Shown: positions 46,778-56,705, numbered from the stretch's first letter. The stretch: 64,000 nt of DNA from Sphingopyxis sp. JAI108 (GCF_013410105.1 NZ_JACCCJ010000001.1:1302001-1366000), one strand, 5' to 3'. Program-made: numbers and translations. Notes: generated by a model from the letters alone, not told the origin.

Positions 46778-47563
46778 ATGACACATAAGCGCGCCATTGT
46801 CATATCGGCGGAATTCGCCAGTTTCATCGGGCGCGGGCCGCTCGATACGGCGTGGCTGCCGCCCGCGCCGATCGTCATCGGCTTCGGCGATATGGGCGAA
46901 CCGGCGGTCAGCATATTGACCAGCGAGGATATCGAAGGCGAAGCGGGCGGGCATATCCTGCTGTTCGCGATCAGCCGCGCCGCTTGCCTGCGCATGTTCG
47001 GCCTGCTGCCGAGCGTGGAGGGCAGCTGGTATCTTTCCGCCGACCTGCGCGAACTGGGCCGCGCGCTCGTCGCGGTGGAGGGAGAGGGCGAAGTGGCGGG
47101 CATGCTCCGCGTGGCGCGCAGCCTCGAACTGCTCTGCCAGCTGTTCGGGGCGCTGAAAGAACATCGCATGGTCGAATTCCATGGCAAGACGACGCTCAGC
47201 GAGATCGACGCGATGCGCGTCGCCGCCGCGCACCAACTGGTCAGCGAAGCCTGGCAGGAGCCATTGACGGTAGCCGAAGTGGCGCGGCGGTCGGGGCTCG
47301 GCAAGGCGAAGCTGACGCAGGGCTTTCGCGAGATGTATAAATGCACGGTCGCCGAGGCGGTGAGTGAGCGACGGCTGTCGAATGCCCGCACCTTGCTGGC
47401 GCTAAGCGACCTGCCGGTCTCCACCATCGGTTATCGTTGCGGTTACCAAAGCAATGCCAGCTTTACCCGCGCCTTTGCGCGCCGGTTCGGCATGACGCCG
47501 ACCGAAATGCGGCGGCACGAAAAGCCGCCCGCCGGATCGGTTCCCGCGGATCTTTCGCCATAG
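46778..47563 (+). CDS. AraC family regulator, PchR-like
   Basis: A 261-residue regulator. The C-terminal two-helix-turn-helix domain (about 160-250) is clear: PLTVAEVARRSGLGKAKLTQGFREMY and VSTIGYRCGYQSNASFTRAFARRFGMTPTE. The N-terminal part is a ligand domain that resembles PchR-type siderophore sensors. PchR-like proteins activate siderophore receptor genes when the siderophore is present. Its position right after the DUF3325 gene supports control of this iron island. Confidence 0.88.
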   Translation: MTHKRAIVISAEFASFIGRGPLDTAWLPPAPIVIGFGDMGEPAVSILTSEDIEGEAGGHILLFAISRAACLRMFGLLPSVEGSWYLSADLRELGRALVAVEGEGEVAGMLRVARSLELLCQLFGALKEHRMVEFHGKTTLSEIDAMRVAAAHQLVSEAWQEPLTVAEVARRSGLGKAKLTQGFREMYKCTVAEAVSERRLSNARTLLALSDLPVSTIGYRCGYQSNASFTRAFARRFGMTPTEMRRHEKPPAGSVPADLSP

Positions 47564-47665
47564 GAAGTTTCTGCGGCGCGTACGCAGCCCGCGTCGTCAT
47601 GGGTGTAAAGGCCCGGTTCCAGGACGCTATTGATGAACGGGCGCGCATCGAGCATTCTCGGGGGC

Positions 47666-48337
47666 ATGAGCAAGACGTCCAGCCAGGGCCCAAAGGGGCT
47701 GCGTCAGTTTCTGGATCCCGATCAACAGGACGCGTGGCTGGAGGGAAGGGCGGAATTGGCCGACGCCGGGGAGCGGCAGGATGCGATCGAGCAGCGGATG
47801 AAATATGCGCCGCGCTTCCAGAAGCTGCTTCGCCGGTCGCAGGCGCCTGATCTCCTGAAGGTTCTGGAGCTATACGGCCAGACCTGCATACCCATGCCCC
47901 GCGCGACGGAGCGATATTATTGGTCCGTTTCCTGCCTGCCATCGACCTCGGACAAACCGTTGGTCCGTGTCAACGCAAGCTGGATGGAGCTGTTCACCCT
48001 CTACGCAGACGGCGACGGCCTCCGCGCGCGATTCATTGTCCATCTTTCGGATTTCACGACCGATGGCGTGCTCGCCCCGGAGGCGGTGGACCAGAGCTTT
48101 CTCGAACGGTGCGTGCGGGCGCCCGCGGACTTGACCTATTCCTTCCCGAGCGGCCCGGACATCTTCATTGTCAAGATACGCGGCGCCGCCTCTATCCGCG
48201 ACTTCCTCGCGGCCCCCCGCGCGCTGCGCGCCGTCCGGCGATTCAACCTGACCCATATGAATCGCGGCAGGAACGCCTATCAGGCCAGCCATTCCTACAG
48301 CGTGGCCGATCATATGCTGGGGGAGGGCGCCGCCTGA
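47666..48337 (+). CDS. hypothetical cytoplasmic protein
   Basis: A 223-residue protein from the ATG at 47666 (behind TCGGGGGC); an in-frame ATG at 47630 is less likely. I do not recognise the family. It has no signal peptide or membrane helix; a helical N-terminal third (QFLDPDQQDAWLEGRAELADAGERQ) leads to a mixed alpha/beta domain with two cysteine-proximal stretches (QTCIPMPRATERYYWSVSCLP). Base composition is like the surroundings. It lies 102 bp after the AraC regulator on the same strand but has no evident link to iron. Confidence 0.6.
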   Translation: MSKTSSQGPKGLRQFLDPDQQDAWLEGRAELADAGERQDAIEQRMKYAPRFQKLLRRSQAPDLLKVLELYGQTCIPMPRATERYYWSVSCLPSTSDKPLVRVNASWMELFTLYADGDGLRARFIVHLSDFTTDGVLAPEAVDQSFLERCVRAPADLTYSFPSGPDIFIVKIRGAASIRDFLAAPRALRAVRRFNLTHMNRGRNAYQASHSYSVADHMLGEGAA

Positions 48338-48375
48338 CGGGTGGGGACGGCGGCGGGTGGCCGCCGTCCGTGTCG

Positions 48376-49620
48376 TCAATGACGCCCGAGCTCGTCGCGG
48401 CCCACCACCATATAATGCACTTCGTCGGGGCCGTCGGCAAAGCGCAGGTGGCGCACATCGGCATAAAGATCGGCGAGCGGGGTCCAATGCGAGATGCCGG
48501 TCGCGCCGTGGATCTGGATCGCCTGGTCGATGATCTGGCACACGCGTTCGGGTACCATCGCCTTCGCCATGCTCACCCAGACGCGCGCCTCGCGGTTGCC
48601 GAGCAGGTCCATCGCCTTCGCCGCTTTCAATACGATCAGCCGCATGGCCTCGATCTCGACCCGCGCCCGCGCGATCACCTCCAGATTCTTGCCGAGTTGC
48701 GACAGCGGACGACCAAAGGCGGTGCGCGAATTGCCGCGCTTCACCATCAGGTCGAGCGCGACTTCGGCCTTGCCGATCGTGCGCATGCAGTGATGGATGC
48801 GGCCGGGGCCGAGGCGCATCTGCGAAATCTCGAACCCGCGCCCCTCGCCGAGCAGCATATTGTCCTTTGGCACGCGGACATTGTCGAAGCGCATGTGCAT
48901 ATGCCCCTGCGGCGCATGGTCGGCGCCGAACACCCGCATCGGGCCGAGCACCTGCACGCCGGGCGTGTCCATCGGCACGAGGATCTGCGAATGCTGTGAC
49001 TTGCGTGCGGCTTCGGGCTTGGTCTTGACCATGCAGATCAATATCTTGCAGCGCGGATCGCCCGCACCGCTGATGAAATATTTCTCGCCGTTGATGACCC
49101 ATTCGTCGCCTTCGAGCCGCGCGCTCGTTTCGAGGTTGCTCGCGTCGGAAGAGGCGACGCCGGGCTCGGTCATCACATAGGCCGAGCGGATTTCGCCGTT
49201 CAGAAGCGGTTTCAGCCAGCGTTCCTTCTGCGCGGGCGTGCCGACCATTTCGAGCACTTCCATATTGCCCGTATCGGGCGCCGAGCAGTTCAGCGATTCG
49301 GATGCGAGCGGCGACTTGCCGAGTTCGGCGGCGATATAGGCATAGTCGAGGTTGCTGAGCGGGGTGCCCGTGTCGCCGTGGGGCAGGAAGAAATTCCACA
49401 GGCCCGCCGCCTTCGCCTTGTCCTTCGCGCCTTCGAGCAGTTCGAGCTGCCCCGGCGCCCAGCTCCAGCGATCGGCGCGGTCTTCGCCGAGGCGGAAGAA
49501 TTCTTCGGTGATCGGCGCGACATTGTCGGCGATGTGGCGCTTCACGGCGTCGAAGAGCGGTTGCGCTTCCTTCGACATGCGCAGGTCGTTGAGTTCGGCT
49601 TCGAGTTCGATCTCGGTCAT
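48376..49620 (-). CDS. acyl-CoA dehydrogenase family protein
   Basis: A 414-residue FAD-dependent acyl-CoA dehydrogenase. Family blocks: the N-terminal helical domain, the YVMTEPGVASSDASNL FAD-binding strand, GEKYFISGAGD, QIHGATGISHWTPLADLYADVR near the C-terminus, and RRGNSRTAFGRPLSQLG. The catalytic base lies in the C-terminal domain but cannot be fixed exactly. It oxidises an acyl-CoA in the cytoplasm. It is downstream of a LysR gene in the same direction with an AT-rich palindrome between them. Confidence 0.9.
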   Translation of the reverse strand: MTEIELEAELNDLRMSKEAQPLFDAVKRHIADNVAPITEEFFRLGEDRADRWSWAPGQLELLEGAKDKAKAAGLWNFFLPHGDTGTPLSNLDYAYIAAELGKSPLASESLNCSAPDTGNMEVLEMVGTPAQKERWLKPLLNGEIRSAYVMTEPGVASSDASNLETSARLEGDEWVINGEKYFISGAGDPRCKILICMVKTKPEAARKSQHSQILVPMDTPGVQVLGPMRVFGADHAPQGHMHMRFDNVRVPKDNMLLGEGRGFEISQMRLGPGRIHHCMRTIGKAEVALDLMVKRGNSRTAFGRPLSQLGKNLEVIARARVEIEAMRLIVLKAAKAMDLLGNREARVWVSMAKAMVPERVCQIIDQAIQIHGATGISHWTPLADLYADVRHLRFADGPDEVHYMVVGRDELGRH

Positions 49621-49684
49621 TTGGGTCTCCGATGGATTTTACCGGAGAAGGTTAGCGGCGCCGGGCCATCCATGAAAATGATAG

Positions 49685-49709
49685 GTTTGAATATTCAATA
49701 TTCACAAAC
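49685..49709 (-). promoter_or_regulatory. AT-rich palindrome before the acyl-CoA dehydrogenase gene
   Basis: GTTTGAATATTCAATATTCACAAAC is nearly symmetric and contains the perfect 10-mer TGAATATTCA at 49688-49697. It lies 65-90 bp upstream of the gene and 8 bp past the LysR stop codon, so it is a good candidate LysR operator or promoter element. Confidence 0.4.
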
Positions 49710-49716
49710 CGAATAG

Positions 49717-50634
49717 TCATCGCGGCGAAGGGCCGCCCAACTCTTCGATGATGATCCCGCGTAACCAGCCGAGCCCGGGGTCGGCCTGCGCCGCCTGATG
49801 CCAATAGAGATAGCTGCCGCCGGGTTCGACCGGCAACGGCAGCTCGACGAGTTGCATCGGCCACATCGCGTCGAGGATCGCGGCATGCGATTTCGGCAGC
49901 GCGAAGAGCATGTCGGATGCGGCGACGATCTGCCAGGCGGTGATCGCGTGCTGGCAGCGAACGGCGACACGGCGCGTCAGCCCCATGCGGTCGAGCGCCA
50001 TATCCTCGATTCCCGGACCATAGGGCCGCGCGGTGGCGATGATGTGATCGAGCGCCAGATAGGTGTCGAGATCGATCGCCCCGTCGACGCGCGGGTGCCC
50101 CTTGCGCGCGACGACGACGAGCGGTTCGGCGCCCAGATAGTGGCGGCACAGCCGATCATCGGCAGGCAATTCGACGTCGAGCGCAAGATCGAGATCGCCG
50201 TTCGCGAGCATCGCGACAAGGTCGCGGCGCCGGAAGGTGACGCTGGCGAGCGCGACATGCGGAGCCTCGTCGCGCACGCGTGCAACCAGCGAGGAAAAGC
50301 GCGGCATTTCGCCCGAAAGACGCACCCCGATGCGGAATTCGCGCGTCGTCTGCGCGGGATCGAACGCGGTTGCCGCGTCGAGCGCGACGTCGAGCGCGCG
50401 CAGCGCCTCGCGCACCGGCCCCGCGATGGCGCGCGCGGCGGAGGTGGGGACGAGGCGATTGCCCTGCCGCACGAAGAGCGGATCGTCGAACTGCGTGCGC
50501 AGCCGTGCGAGCGCGTGGCTGATCGCCGGCTGTGACAGGTTCAGGTGCCGCGCCGCCGCCGATACGCCGCCCTTGGCGAAGATCGCGTCGAAAATGCGCA
50601 GCAGGTTGAGGTCGAACCGGGCGAGATGCCGCAA
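49717..50634 (-). CDS. LysR family transcriptional regulator
   Basis: A 305-residue LysR regulator. The helix-turn-helix is at residues 1-60 (DLNLLRIFDAIFAKGGVSAAARHLNLSQPAISHALARLR). The rest is a periplasmic-binding-protein-like effector domain, with RVRDEAPHVALASVTFRRRDLVAML and DLALDVELPADD. The inducer is unknown. It is transcribed toward the acyl-CoA dehydrogenase gene, 96 bp away, rather than divergently from it. The MHS-type MFS gene lies 61 bp upstream on the same strand. Confidence 0.9.
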   Translation of the reverse strand: MRHLARFDLNLLRIFDAIFAKGGVSAAARHLNLSQPAISHALARLRTQFDDPLFVRQGNRLVPTSAARAIAGPVREALRALDVALDAATAFDPAQTTREFRIGVRLSGEMPRFSSLVARVRDEAPHVALASVTFRRRDLVAMLANGDLDLALDVELPADDRLCRHYLGAEPLVVVARKGHPRVDGAIDLDTYLALDHIIATARPYGPGIEDMALDRMGLTRRVAVRCQHAITAWQIVAASDMLFALPKSHAAILDAMWPMQLVELPLPVEPGGSYLYWHQAAQADPGLGWLRGIIIEELGGPSPR

Positions 50635-50695
50635 GGCCGGCTCCTAGACGAAGGCCGCGCGCGATCGGCGACCCACGCCAGGCATGTCGTGCCGA

Positions 50696-52033
50696 TCAGT
50701 CAATCGTGCTCGCCAGTTCGCGGTTGAGCCACAGCGCGACGAGCGTGCCGATCGCCCCCGACAGCAGATAGGCGCCCGCCGCGATCAGCCCGAATTCGCT
50801 CGACAGCCAGAGCGCGACCATCGGCGCGAAACCGGCACCGAACAGCCAGGCGAGGTCCGAGGTGAAGGCCGATCCGGTGTAGCGGTGGCGCGGGTGGAAG
50901 TTCGACGAGAGCGCCCCCGACGACTGGCCGAAGGACAGGCCGAGCAGCGCAAAGCCGAGGATCATGAACGCCGCTTCGCCTATCTGGCCGGCGTCGAGCA
51001 GCTGCGGTGCGAAGCCGCTGAACGCCGCGATGGCAGCAGCGGTGGCAGCGAGAAGCGTGCGGCGGCCGAAGCGGTCGGCGAGCGCGCCCGATGCGATGAT
51101 CGTCCCGATACCGAAGACCGCGGCGATCGCCTCGATCATCAGGAAGCGCACCGGAGTCTCGTCGGTGAAGAGGAACACCCACGACAGCGGATAGACGGTT
51201 ACCATGTGGAACATCGCGAAGCTGGCGAGCGGCGCGAAGGTGCCGATGACGATCGTTTTCCATTCCGAGCGCACGGTCTCGAGCAATGGCGCCGGCTGGA
51301 GCGCCCGGTTTTCGAACAGCTCGGCATATTCGGGCGTCACGACGATGCGCAGCCGCGCAAACAGCGCGACGACGTTGATCGCGAAGGCGACGAAAAAGGG
51401 ATAGCGCCAGCCCCAGTCGAGGAAATCCTCGGCCGGCAACGCTGCTATGAGGAACATGAAGAGCAGGCTGGCGACGATGAGACCGAGCGGCGCGCCGAGC
51501 TGCGGGATCATCGCGTACCAGCCGCGCTTGTTCTCTGGCGCGTTGAGCGCGAGCAGCGATGCGAGGCCGTCCCAAGAGCCGCCGAGCGCGACGCCCTGGC
51601 CCATGCGGAACAGCGCGAGGAGGAGCGCGGCGCCGATGCCGGCCGATTCATAGCTGGGAACGAAGGCGATCGCGGCGGTCGATCCGCCCAGCAGGAACAG
51701 CGCGATGGTGAGCTTGGCGCCGCGGCCATAGGCGCGGTCGATCGCGGTGAAGATGACCGTGCCGACCGGGCGCGCGACGAAGGCGAGGGCGAAGATGGCG
51801 AACGACCAGAGTGTGCCCGTCAGCGGGTCGAGGTGCGGGAAGACGAGCTTCGGGAACACCAGCACCGATGCGATGGCATAGACGAAGAAGTCGAAAAACT
51901 CCGACGTCCGGCCGATGACGACGCCGATCGCAATCTCGGCGGGGTCGATGCGGTGGCCCCCGTGTTCGTCGGCGCCATGGAGGGCGCGGGCGTCGCGTTC
52001 GGCCTCGGTGGTGGGGACGGTGTCGGCAGCCAT
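50696..52033 (-). CDS. MFS transporter, metabolite:H+ symporter type
   Basis: A 445-residue permease with twelve hydrophobic segments. The opening (RIDPAEIAIGVVIGRTSEFFDFFVYAIASVLVFPKLVF is seen from GRTSEFFDFFVYAIAS) and the loop motif GRGAKLTIALFLLGGST match MHS-family symporters for organic acids or betaines. FRMGQGVALGGSWDGLAS is the typical helix-5 block. The substrate is unknown. It precedes the LysR gene and diverges from the cyo genes. Confidence 0.9.
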   Translation of the reverse strand: MAADTVPTTEAERDARALHGADEHGGHRIDPAEIAIGVVIGRTSEFFDFFVYAIASVLVFPKLVFPHLDPLTGTLWSFAIFALAFVARPVGTVIFTAIDRAYGRGAKLTIALFLLGGSTAAIAFVPSYESAGIGAALLLALFRMGQGVALGGSWDGLASLLALNAPENKRGWYAMIPQLGAPLGLIVASLLFMFLIAALPAEDFLDWGWRYPFFVAFAINVVALFARLRIVVTPEYAELFENRALQPAPLLETVRSEWKTIVIGTFAPLASFAMFHMVTVYPLSWVFLFTDETPVRFLMIEAIAAVFGIGTIIASGALADRFGRRTLLAATAAAIAAFSGFAPQLLDAGQIGEAAFMILGFALLGLSFGQSSGALSSNFHPRHRYTGSAFTSDLAWLFGAGFAPMVALWLSSEFGLIAAGAYLLSGAIGTLVALWLNRELASTID

Positions 52034-52191
52034 GGCAACAATCCTTGAGCTGGCGCCCTCCGCAGGACAGGATGCGGCGGCACGAGTCGGTCATAGGGCA
52101 AAATTGCCCCGAATGAAAATGCCCCTGCGCGATGAAGAGCGGTCGCGGGATTGGACAAAATGTCCTATGTGCAGTGCAACAAAGGAGGCTT

Positions 52192-52456
52192 AGGGCCCGC
52201 CCTCAAATCCAGCGGCGCCGAGGTTTGAAGCAAAATGGCCCAGTGCGAGGAAAGAAGGCGAAGACATATGTCGATATTTCGAGACTTCTTGACGAAGCAA
52301 TGGGCCATTTTGATCAAATCCCTTCGGGACGTCCAAATGGCTTCCATCTCGGGCCGAAAGCCGCTTGCGAAGGCAACCAGCCTTCCCGGCGGGTCTTTCG
52401 GCCCAAGCTGTTTGCCATTTGGACGCTTCGACGCCGCTGGAATTGAGGGCGGGCCC
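52192..52456 (+). repeat. compound palindromic element upstream of cyoA
   Basis: Outer arms at 52192-52217 (AGGGCCCGCCCTCAAATCCA...) and 52431-52456 pair in 25 of 26 positions. Inside lie two further hairpins: CAAAATGGCCCA (52231-52242) with TGGGCCATTTTG (52301-52312), and CGTCCAAATGGC (52330-52341) with GCCATTTGGACG (52414-52425), the latter containing GGGCCGAAAG/CTTTCGGCCC (52351-52360 and 52395-52404). Folded as RNA or as extruded DNA this is a three-stem cross. The element fills most of the cyoA-MFS divergent region, and the right arm ends 12 bp before the cyoA ATG. No gene is convincing inside it. Confidence 0.7.
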
Positions 52457-52468
52457 TGCGCGCGCATC

Positions 52469-53647
52469 ATGCCAAGCTATCTCCCCCGGTTTCTCGCTCG
52501 ATGGCGGTTTTTGCCGCTGCTCGCCGCGCTGCCCCTCCTGTCGGGCTGCGGGCTGATCGTGCTCGATCCCGCCGGCGACGTCGCGCGCCAGCAGGGCGAT
52601 CTGATCGTCCTGTCGACGGTGCTGATGCTGCTCATCATCGTGCCGGTGATGGCGCTGACGATCTTCTTCGCGTGGAAATATCGCGCGTCGAACAAGGAGG
52701 CGACGTACAAGCCCGACTGGGACCATTCGACCCAGCTCGAACTCGTCATCTGGTCGGCGCCGCTCTTGATCATCATCTGCCTGGGCGCAGTGACGTGGGT
52801 CGCGACGCATTTGCTCGACCCCTATCGCCCGCTCGCGCGCACGGCGCCGGGCCAGCCCGTTGCCGCCGAGGTCAAGCCGCTCGACGTGCAGGTGGTGGCG
52901 CTCGATTGGAAATGGCTGTTCATTTATCCCGAACAGGGCGTCGCGACGGTGAACGAACTGGCGCTGCCGGTGAACCGGCCGGTGCGTTTCCGCATCTCCT
53001 CCTCGTCGGTGATGAACAGCTTTTACGTGCCCGCGCTCGCGGGGCAGATTTACGCGATGCCGGGCATGGAGACGAAGCTGCACGGCGTCTTCGACAAGGC
53101 CGGCGAGTTTACCGGCTTTTCGGCCAATTATTCCGGCTGGGGCTTTTCGAACATGCGCTTTGCGGTGAAGAGCCTGCCCGCGGGCGAGTTCGACAAATGG
53201 GTCGCCGAAGCAAAAGCCTCGTCCGAAGGCGACCTCAGCCGTGACGCCTATCTGAAGCTCGAAAAACCGACGCACAAGGAGCCGGTCCGCCGCTTTGCCG
53301 CCAGCGATCCGCAGCTGTTCGACGCCGTCGTCAACATGTGCGTCGAGCCCGGCAAGATGTGTATGCACGACATGATGTCGCTCGACGCGGCCGGCGGCGC
53401 GGGCATCGCAGGGATCGGCAATGTCCGGCAGGTCACCTACGACAAGTTCGCCGCGCGCGGCACCGTCGACGCCGCCCGCTGGAGCATGCGCTATGTCGCC
53501 GCCTATTGCAGTTCGCCGGTGATGTCGAACGACCGCCCCGACGCAAGGCCGGTGTCGCCGGAAAGGCTGAAGGGCGAGGGGCTTCCGGTTCCGGCCGAGC
53601 CCGAACGCACCGCGCTCAACGCGCGTGTCGCCCGCCCGATGTCCTGA
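52469..53647 (+). CDS. cyoA: cytochrome o ubiquinol oxidase subunit II
   Basis: The ATG at 52469 gives 392 residues. A lipoprotein signal with the lipobox LLSGC precedes [19 protein letters not shown], as in CyoA. Two helices follow (about 35-60 and 85-105), then the periplasmic cupredoxin domain with [13 protein letters not shown] and [20 protein letters not shown]. The CuA ligands of cytochrome c oxidases are missing, which fits a quinol oxidase. The upstream ribosome site is poor and lies within a palindromic arm. It is the first gene of cyoABCD; cyoB starts 19 bp after it. Confidence 0.92.
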   Translation: MPSYLPRFLARWRFLPLLAALPLLSGCGLIVLDPAGDVARQQGDLIVLSTVLMLLIIVPVMALTIFFAWKYRASNKEATYKPDWDHSTQLELVIWSAPLLIIICLGAVTWVATHLLDPYRPLARTAPGQPVAAEVKPLDVQVVALDWKWLFIYPEQGVATVNELALPVNRPVRFRISSSSVMNSFYVPALAGQIYAMPGMETKLHGVFDKAGEFTGFSANYSGWGFSNMRFAVKSLPAGEFDKWVAEAKASSEGDLSRDAYLKLEKPTHKEPVRRFAASDPQLFDAVVNMCVEPGKMCMHDMMSLDAAGGAGIAGIGNVRQVTYDKFAARGTVDAARWSMRYVAAYCSSPVMSNDRPDARPVSPERLKGEGLPVPAEPERTALNARVARPMS

Positions 53648-53666
53648 ACCTAAGCCCGAGATCCCC

Positions 53667-55679
53667 ATGACCATCCCGCATCCCGCACCCGAAACCGGTC
53701 CGATCCTCGGCAAGCTGTCGCTCGAGGCGCTGCCGCTCCACGAGCCGATCCTCGTCGTCACCTTCATCGGCGTCGTCCTCGGCGGCATCGCCGTGCTCGG
53801 CCTGATCACCAAATTCCGCCTCTGGGGTTATTTGTGGACCGAATGGTTCACCACCGTCGACCACAAGCGCATCGGGATCATGTACATGATCCTCGGCCTC
53901 ATCATGTTCCTGCGCGGCTTTGCCGACGCGATCATGATGCGCCTGCAACAGGCGATGGCGTTCGGCGGGTCCGAAGGATACCTGACCCCCCACCACTATG
54001 ACCAGGTGTTCACGGCGCATGGCGTGATCATGATCTTCTTCGTCGCGATGCCGTTCATCACCGGCCTGATGAACTATGTCGTGCCGCTCCAGATCGGCGC
54101 GCGCGACGTCAGCTTTCCCTTCCTCAACAATTTCAGTTTCTGGATGACGACCGCCGGCGCGGTGCTGACGATGATCTCGCTGTTCATCGGTGAATATGCG
54201 CAGACCGGCTGGCTCGCCTATCCGCCTTTGTCGGGCATCGCCTACAGCCCGAATGTCGGCGTCGATTATTATATCTGGGGGCTGCAGATAGCCGGGATCG
54301 GCACGACCCTGTCGGGTATCAACCTGATCGTCACGATCCTGAAGCTGCGCGCGCCGGGCATGGGGCTGATGAAGATGCCCGTCTTCACCTGGACCTCGCT
54401 CTGCGCGAACATCCTGATCGTCGCCTCCTTCCCGATCCTGACGGCGACGCTCGTGCTGCTGACGCTCGACCGTTATGTCGGCACCAATTTCTTCACCAAC
54501 GATCTCGGCGGATCGCCGATGATGTATGTGAACCTGATCTGGATCTGGGGTCACCCCGAAGTCTATATCCTCGTGCTGCCGCTGTTCGGCGTCTTCTCCG
54601 AAGTCACCTCGACCTTCTCGGGCAAGCGCCTCTTCGGCTATACCTCGATGGTTTATGCGACGATCTGCATCACGATCCTGTCCTATCTCGTCTGGCTGCA
54701 CCATTTCTTCACCATGGGATCGGGGGCAAGCGTCAACAGCTTCTTCGGCATCACGACGATGGTGATCTCGATCCCGACGGGGGCGAAGCTCTTCAACTGG
54801 CTGTTCACCATGTACCGCGGCCGCATCCGTTTCGAACTGCCGATGATGTGGACGATCGCCTTCATGCTGACCTTCGTCATTGGCGGCATGACCGGGGTGC
54901 TGCTCGCGGTGCCGCCCGCCGACTTCGTGCTCCACAATTCGCTGTTCCTGATCGCGCACTTCCACAATGTCATCATCGGCGGCGTGCTGTTCGGCCTGTT
55001 CGCGGCGATCAATTACTGGTGGCCCAAGGCGTTCGGCTACAAGCTCGACGTCTTCTGGGGCAAGATCAGCTTCTGGTGCTGGGTGGTCGGTTTCTGGGTC
55101 GCCTTCACCCCGCTCTATATCCTCGGCCTGATGGGCGTGACGCGGCGCATGCGCGTGTTCGATGACCCGAGCCTGCAAATCTGGTTCGTGATCGCGGGGA
55201 TCGGCGCGTTGATCGTCGCCGCGGGCATCGGCGCGATGCTGATCCAGTTCGGTGTCAGCATCTGGCGCCGCAAGGAACTGCGCGACACCACGGGCGGCGA
55301 TCCGTGGGACGGTCGCACGCTCGAATGGGCAACCAGCTCGCCGCCGCCCGACTATAATTTCGCCTTCACGCCGGTGATCCACGACCTCGACGCGTGGTAC
55401 GATATGAAGACGCGGGGGCACCAGCGGCCGGTCGGCGGCTATCGCGACATCCACATGCCGAGCAACACCGGCACGGGGATGATCCTGTCGGGTTTCTGCC
55501 TGGTGATGGGATTTGCGCTGGTCTGGCACATCTGGTGGCTCGTGGCGCTGAGCTTCGCTGCGACGATCGTCGGCGCGATCTATCACACCTTCAACTACAA
55601 GCGCGATTTCGACATCCCGGCGGCAACGGTCACCGCGGTCGAGGAAGCGCGCACCCGCCAGCTGGCGGCCGGAGCCTGA
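53667..55679 (+). CDS. cyoB: cytochrome o ubiquinol oxidase subunit I
   Basis: A 670-residue heme-copper oxidase subunit from the ATG at 53667. It has a CyoB-type extra N-terminal helix. The quinol-binding residues Arg, Asp and His are in [12 protein letters not shown] and [13 protein letters not shown]. The cross-linked His-Tyr site with the D-channel Glu is in [12 protein letters not shown], the CuB His pair in WLHHFFTMG, and the heme His pair in [12 protein letters not shown]. It reduces O2 to water and pumps protons. It follows cyoA by 19 bp and is 4 bp from cyoC. Confidence 0.96.
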   Translation: MTIPHPAPETGPILGKLSLEALPLHEPILVVTFIGVVLGGIAVLGLITKFRLWGYLWTEWFTTVDHKRIGIMYMILGLIMFLRGFADAIMMRLQQAMAFGGSEGYLTPHHYDQVFTAHGVIMIFFVAMPFITGLMNYVVPLQIGARDVSFPFLNNFSFWMTTAGAVLTMISLFIGEYAQTGWLAYPPLSGIAYSPNVGVDYYIWGLQIAGIGTTLSGINLIVTILKLRAPGMGLMKMPVFTWTSLCANILIVASFPILTATLVLLTLDRYVGTNFFTNDLGGSPMMYVNLIWIWGHPEVYILVLPLFGVFSEVTSTFSGKRLFGYTSMVYATICITILSYLVWLHHFFTMGSGASVNSFFGITTMVISIPTGAKLFNWLFTMYRGRIRFELPMMWTIAFMLTFVIGGMTGVLLAVPPADFVLHNSLFLIAHFHNVIIGGVLFGLFAAINYWWPKAFGYKLDVFWGKISFWCWVVGFWVAFTPLYILGLMGVTRRMRVFDDPSLQIWFVIAGIGALIVAAGIGAMLIQFGVSIWRRKELRDTTGGDPWDGRTLEWATSSPPPDYNFAFTPVIHDLDAWYDMKTRGHQRPVGGYRDIHMPSNTGTGMILSGFCLVMGFALVWHIWWLVALSFAATIVGAIYHTFNYKRDFDIPAATVTAVEEARTRQLAAGA

Positions 55680-55683
55680 TGCG

Positions 55684-56310
55684 ATGAGTGCCAAGACCAT
55701 CACCGCGAACGAACCCGTCCAGTTCTACGACCTCGACGAGCATGCGCATCCCGAGGGGCACAGCACGATGCTGGGCTTCTGGATCTACCTGATGAGCGAC
55801 TGCCTCATCTTTGCGATCCTTTTTGCCTGCTATGCCGTGCTCGGCGGCAGCTATGCCGCAGGGTCGGCGCCGAAGGATCTGTTCGATCTCAAGCTCATCG
55901 CGCTCAACACCGCGATGCTGCTCTTCTCGTCGATCACCTATGGTTTCGCGGTGCTCCAGATGCAGCAAGGCAAGGTGAAGGGCGTCCAGCTCTGGCTTGG
56001 CGTTACCGGCCTGTTCGGGCTCGCCTTCCTCGGGATCGAGCTTTACGAATTCCACCATCTGATCGAGATCGGCGCGGGTCCGCAGCGCAGCGCCTTCCTG
56101 TCGAGCTTTTTCACGCTCGTCGGCACCCACGGTCTGCACGTCACCTTCGGTATCATCTGGCTCGTCACGCTGATGGTCCAGCTCTCGAAGCATGGCCTGA
56201 TCGCCGCGAACAAGCGCCGCGTGATGTGCCTGTCGATGTTCTGGCACTTCCTCGACGTCGTGTGGATCGGCGTCTTCACCTTTGTCTATCTGATGGGAGT
56301 GCTGCGGTGA
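55684..56310 (+). CDS. cyoC: cytochrome o ubiquinol oxidase subunit III
   Basis: A 208-residue membrane subunit with five helices. Helix motifs match Cyo[77 protein letters not shown] and [17 protein letters not shown]. It stabilises subunit I of the bo3-type oxidase. The stop overlaps the GTG start of cyoD by 4 bp. Confidence 0.95.
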   Translation: MSAKTITANEPVQFYDLDEHAHPEGHSTMLGFWIYLMSDCLIFAILFACYAVLGGSYAAGSAPKDLFDLKLIALNTAMLLFSSITYGFAVLQMQQGKVKGVQLWLGVTGLFGLAFLGIELYEFHHLIEIGAGPQRSAFLSSFFTLVGTHGLHVTFGIIWLVTLMVQLSKHGLIAANKRRVMCLSMFWHFLDVVWIGVFTFVYLMGVLR

Positions 56311-56705
56311 GCCACGATACGCACGCGCATGACGCGCACCACGAGATCGAGATGCCGCACGCGACGATGCGCGACTATGTCATCGGTTTTGTGCTGTCGG
56401 TAATCCTGACCGCCATTCCCTTCTGGCTGGTGATGACGATGCCGCTGAGCGCGGGTGCGACGGGGGCGATCATCATGGGCTTTGCCGTGGTGCAGATCGT
56501 CGTCCACATGGTCTTTTTTCTTCACATGACGCCAAAGGCCGAGGGCGGCTGGTCGCTGACCTCGCTCGTCTTCACCATCATCGTGGTGGTGATCATGCTC
56601 GCGGGGTCGCTGTGGGTGATGCACCACCTCAACACCAACATGATGCCGATGCCGCACGAGCCGACGAGCCAATCCATCGGCCAGTCGACGGGCCGGATCC
56701 CGTGA
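56307..56705 (+). CDS. cyoD: cytochrome o ubiquinol oxidase subunit IV
   Basis: The GTG at 56307 overlaps the cyoC stop and gives 132 residues. A His-rich N-terminus ([20 protein letters not shown]) is followed by three helices ([40 protein letters not shown], and [19 protein letters not shown]), the layout of CyoD. It assists assembly of subunit I with CuB. The stop overlaps the surf1 start by 4 bp. The usual cyoE (heme O synthase) gene does not follow. Confidence 0.92.
   Translation: MSHDTHAHDAHHEIEMPHATMRDYVIGFVLSVILTAIPFWLVMTMPLSAGATGAIIMGFAVVQIVVHMVFFLHMTPKAEGGWSLTSLVFTIIVVVIMLAGSLWVMHHLNTNMMPMPHEPTSQSIGQSTGRIP

Noticed and set aside
52132..52446. Open frames inside the compound palindrome
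   Set aside because: Both strands are open by virtue of the inverted repeats, with no ribosome site and no recognisable domain; an RNA or DNA-structure role is more plausible.
52235..52468. An extended cyoA start 78 codons upstream
   Set aside because: It would bury the lipoprotein signal peptide inside the protein; the ATG at 52469 gives a standard CyoA N-terminus.
53616..55703. A long minus-strand open frame opposite cyoB
   Set aside because: The translation is highly charged, His/Asp/Arg-rich and without domains, typical of the antisense of a membrane protein gene.
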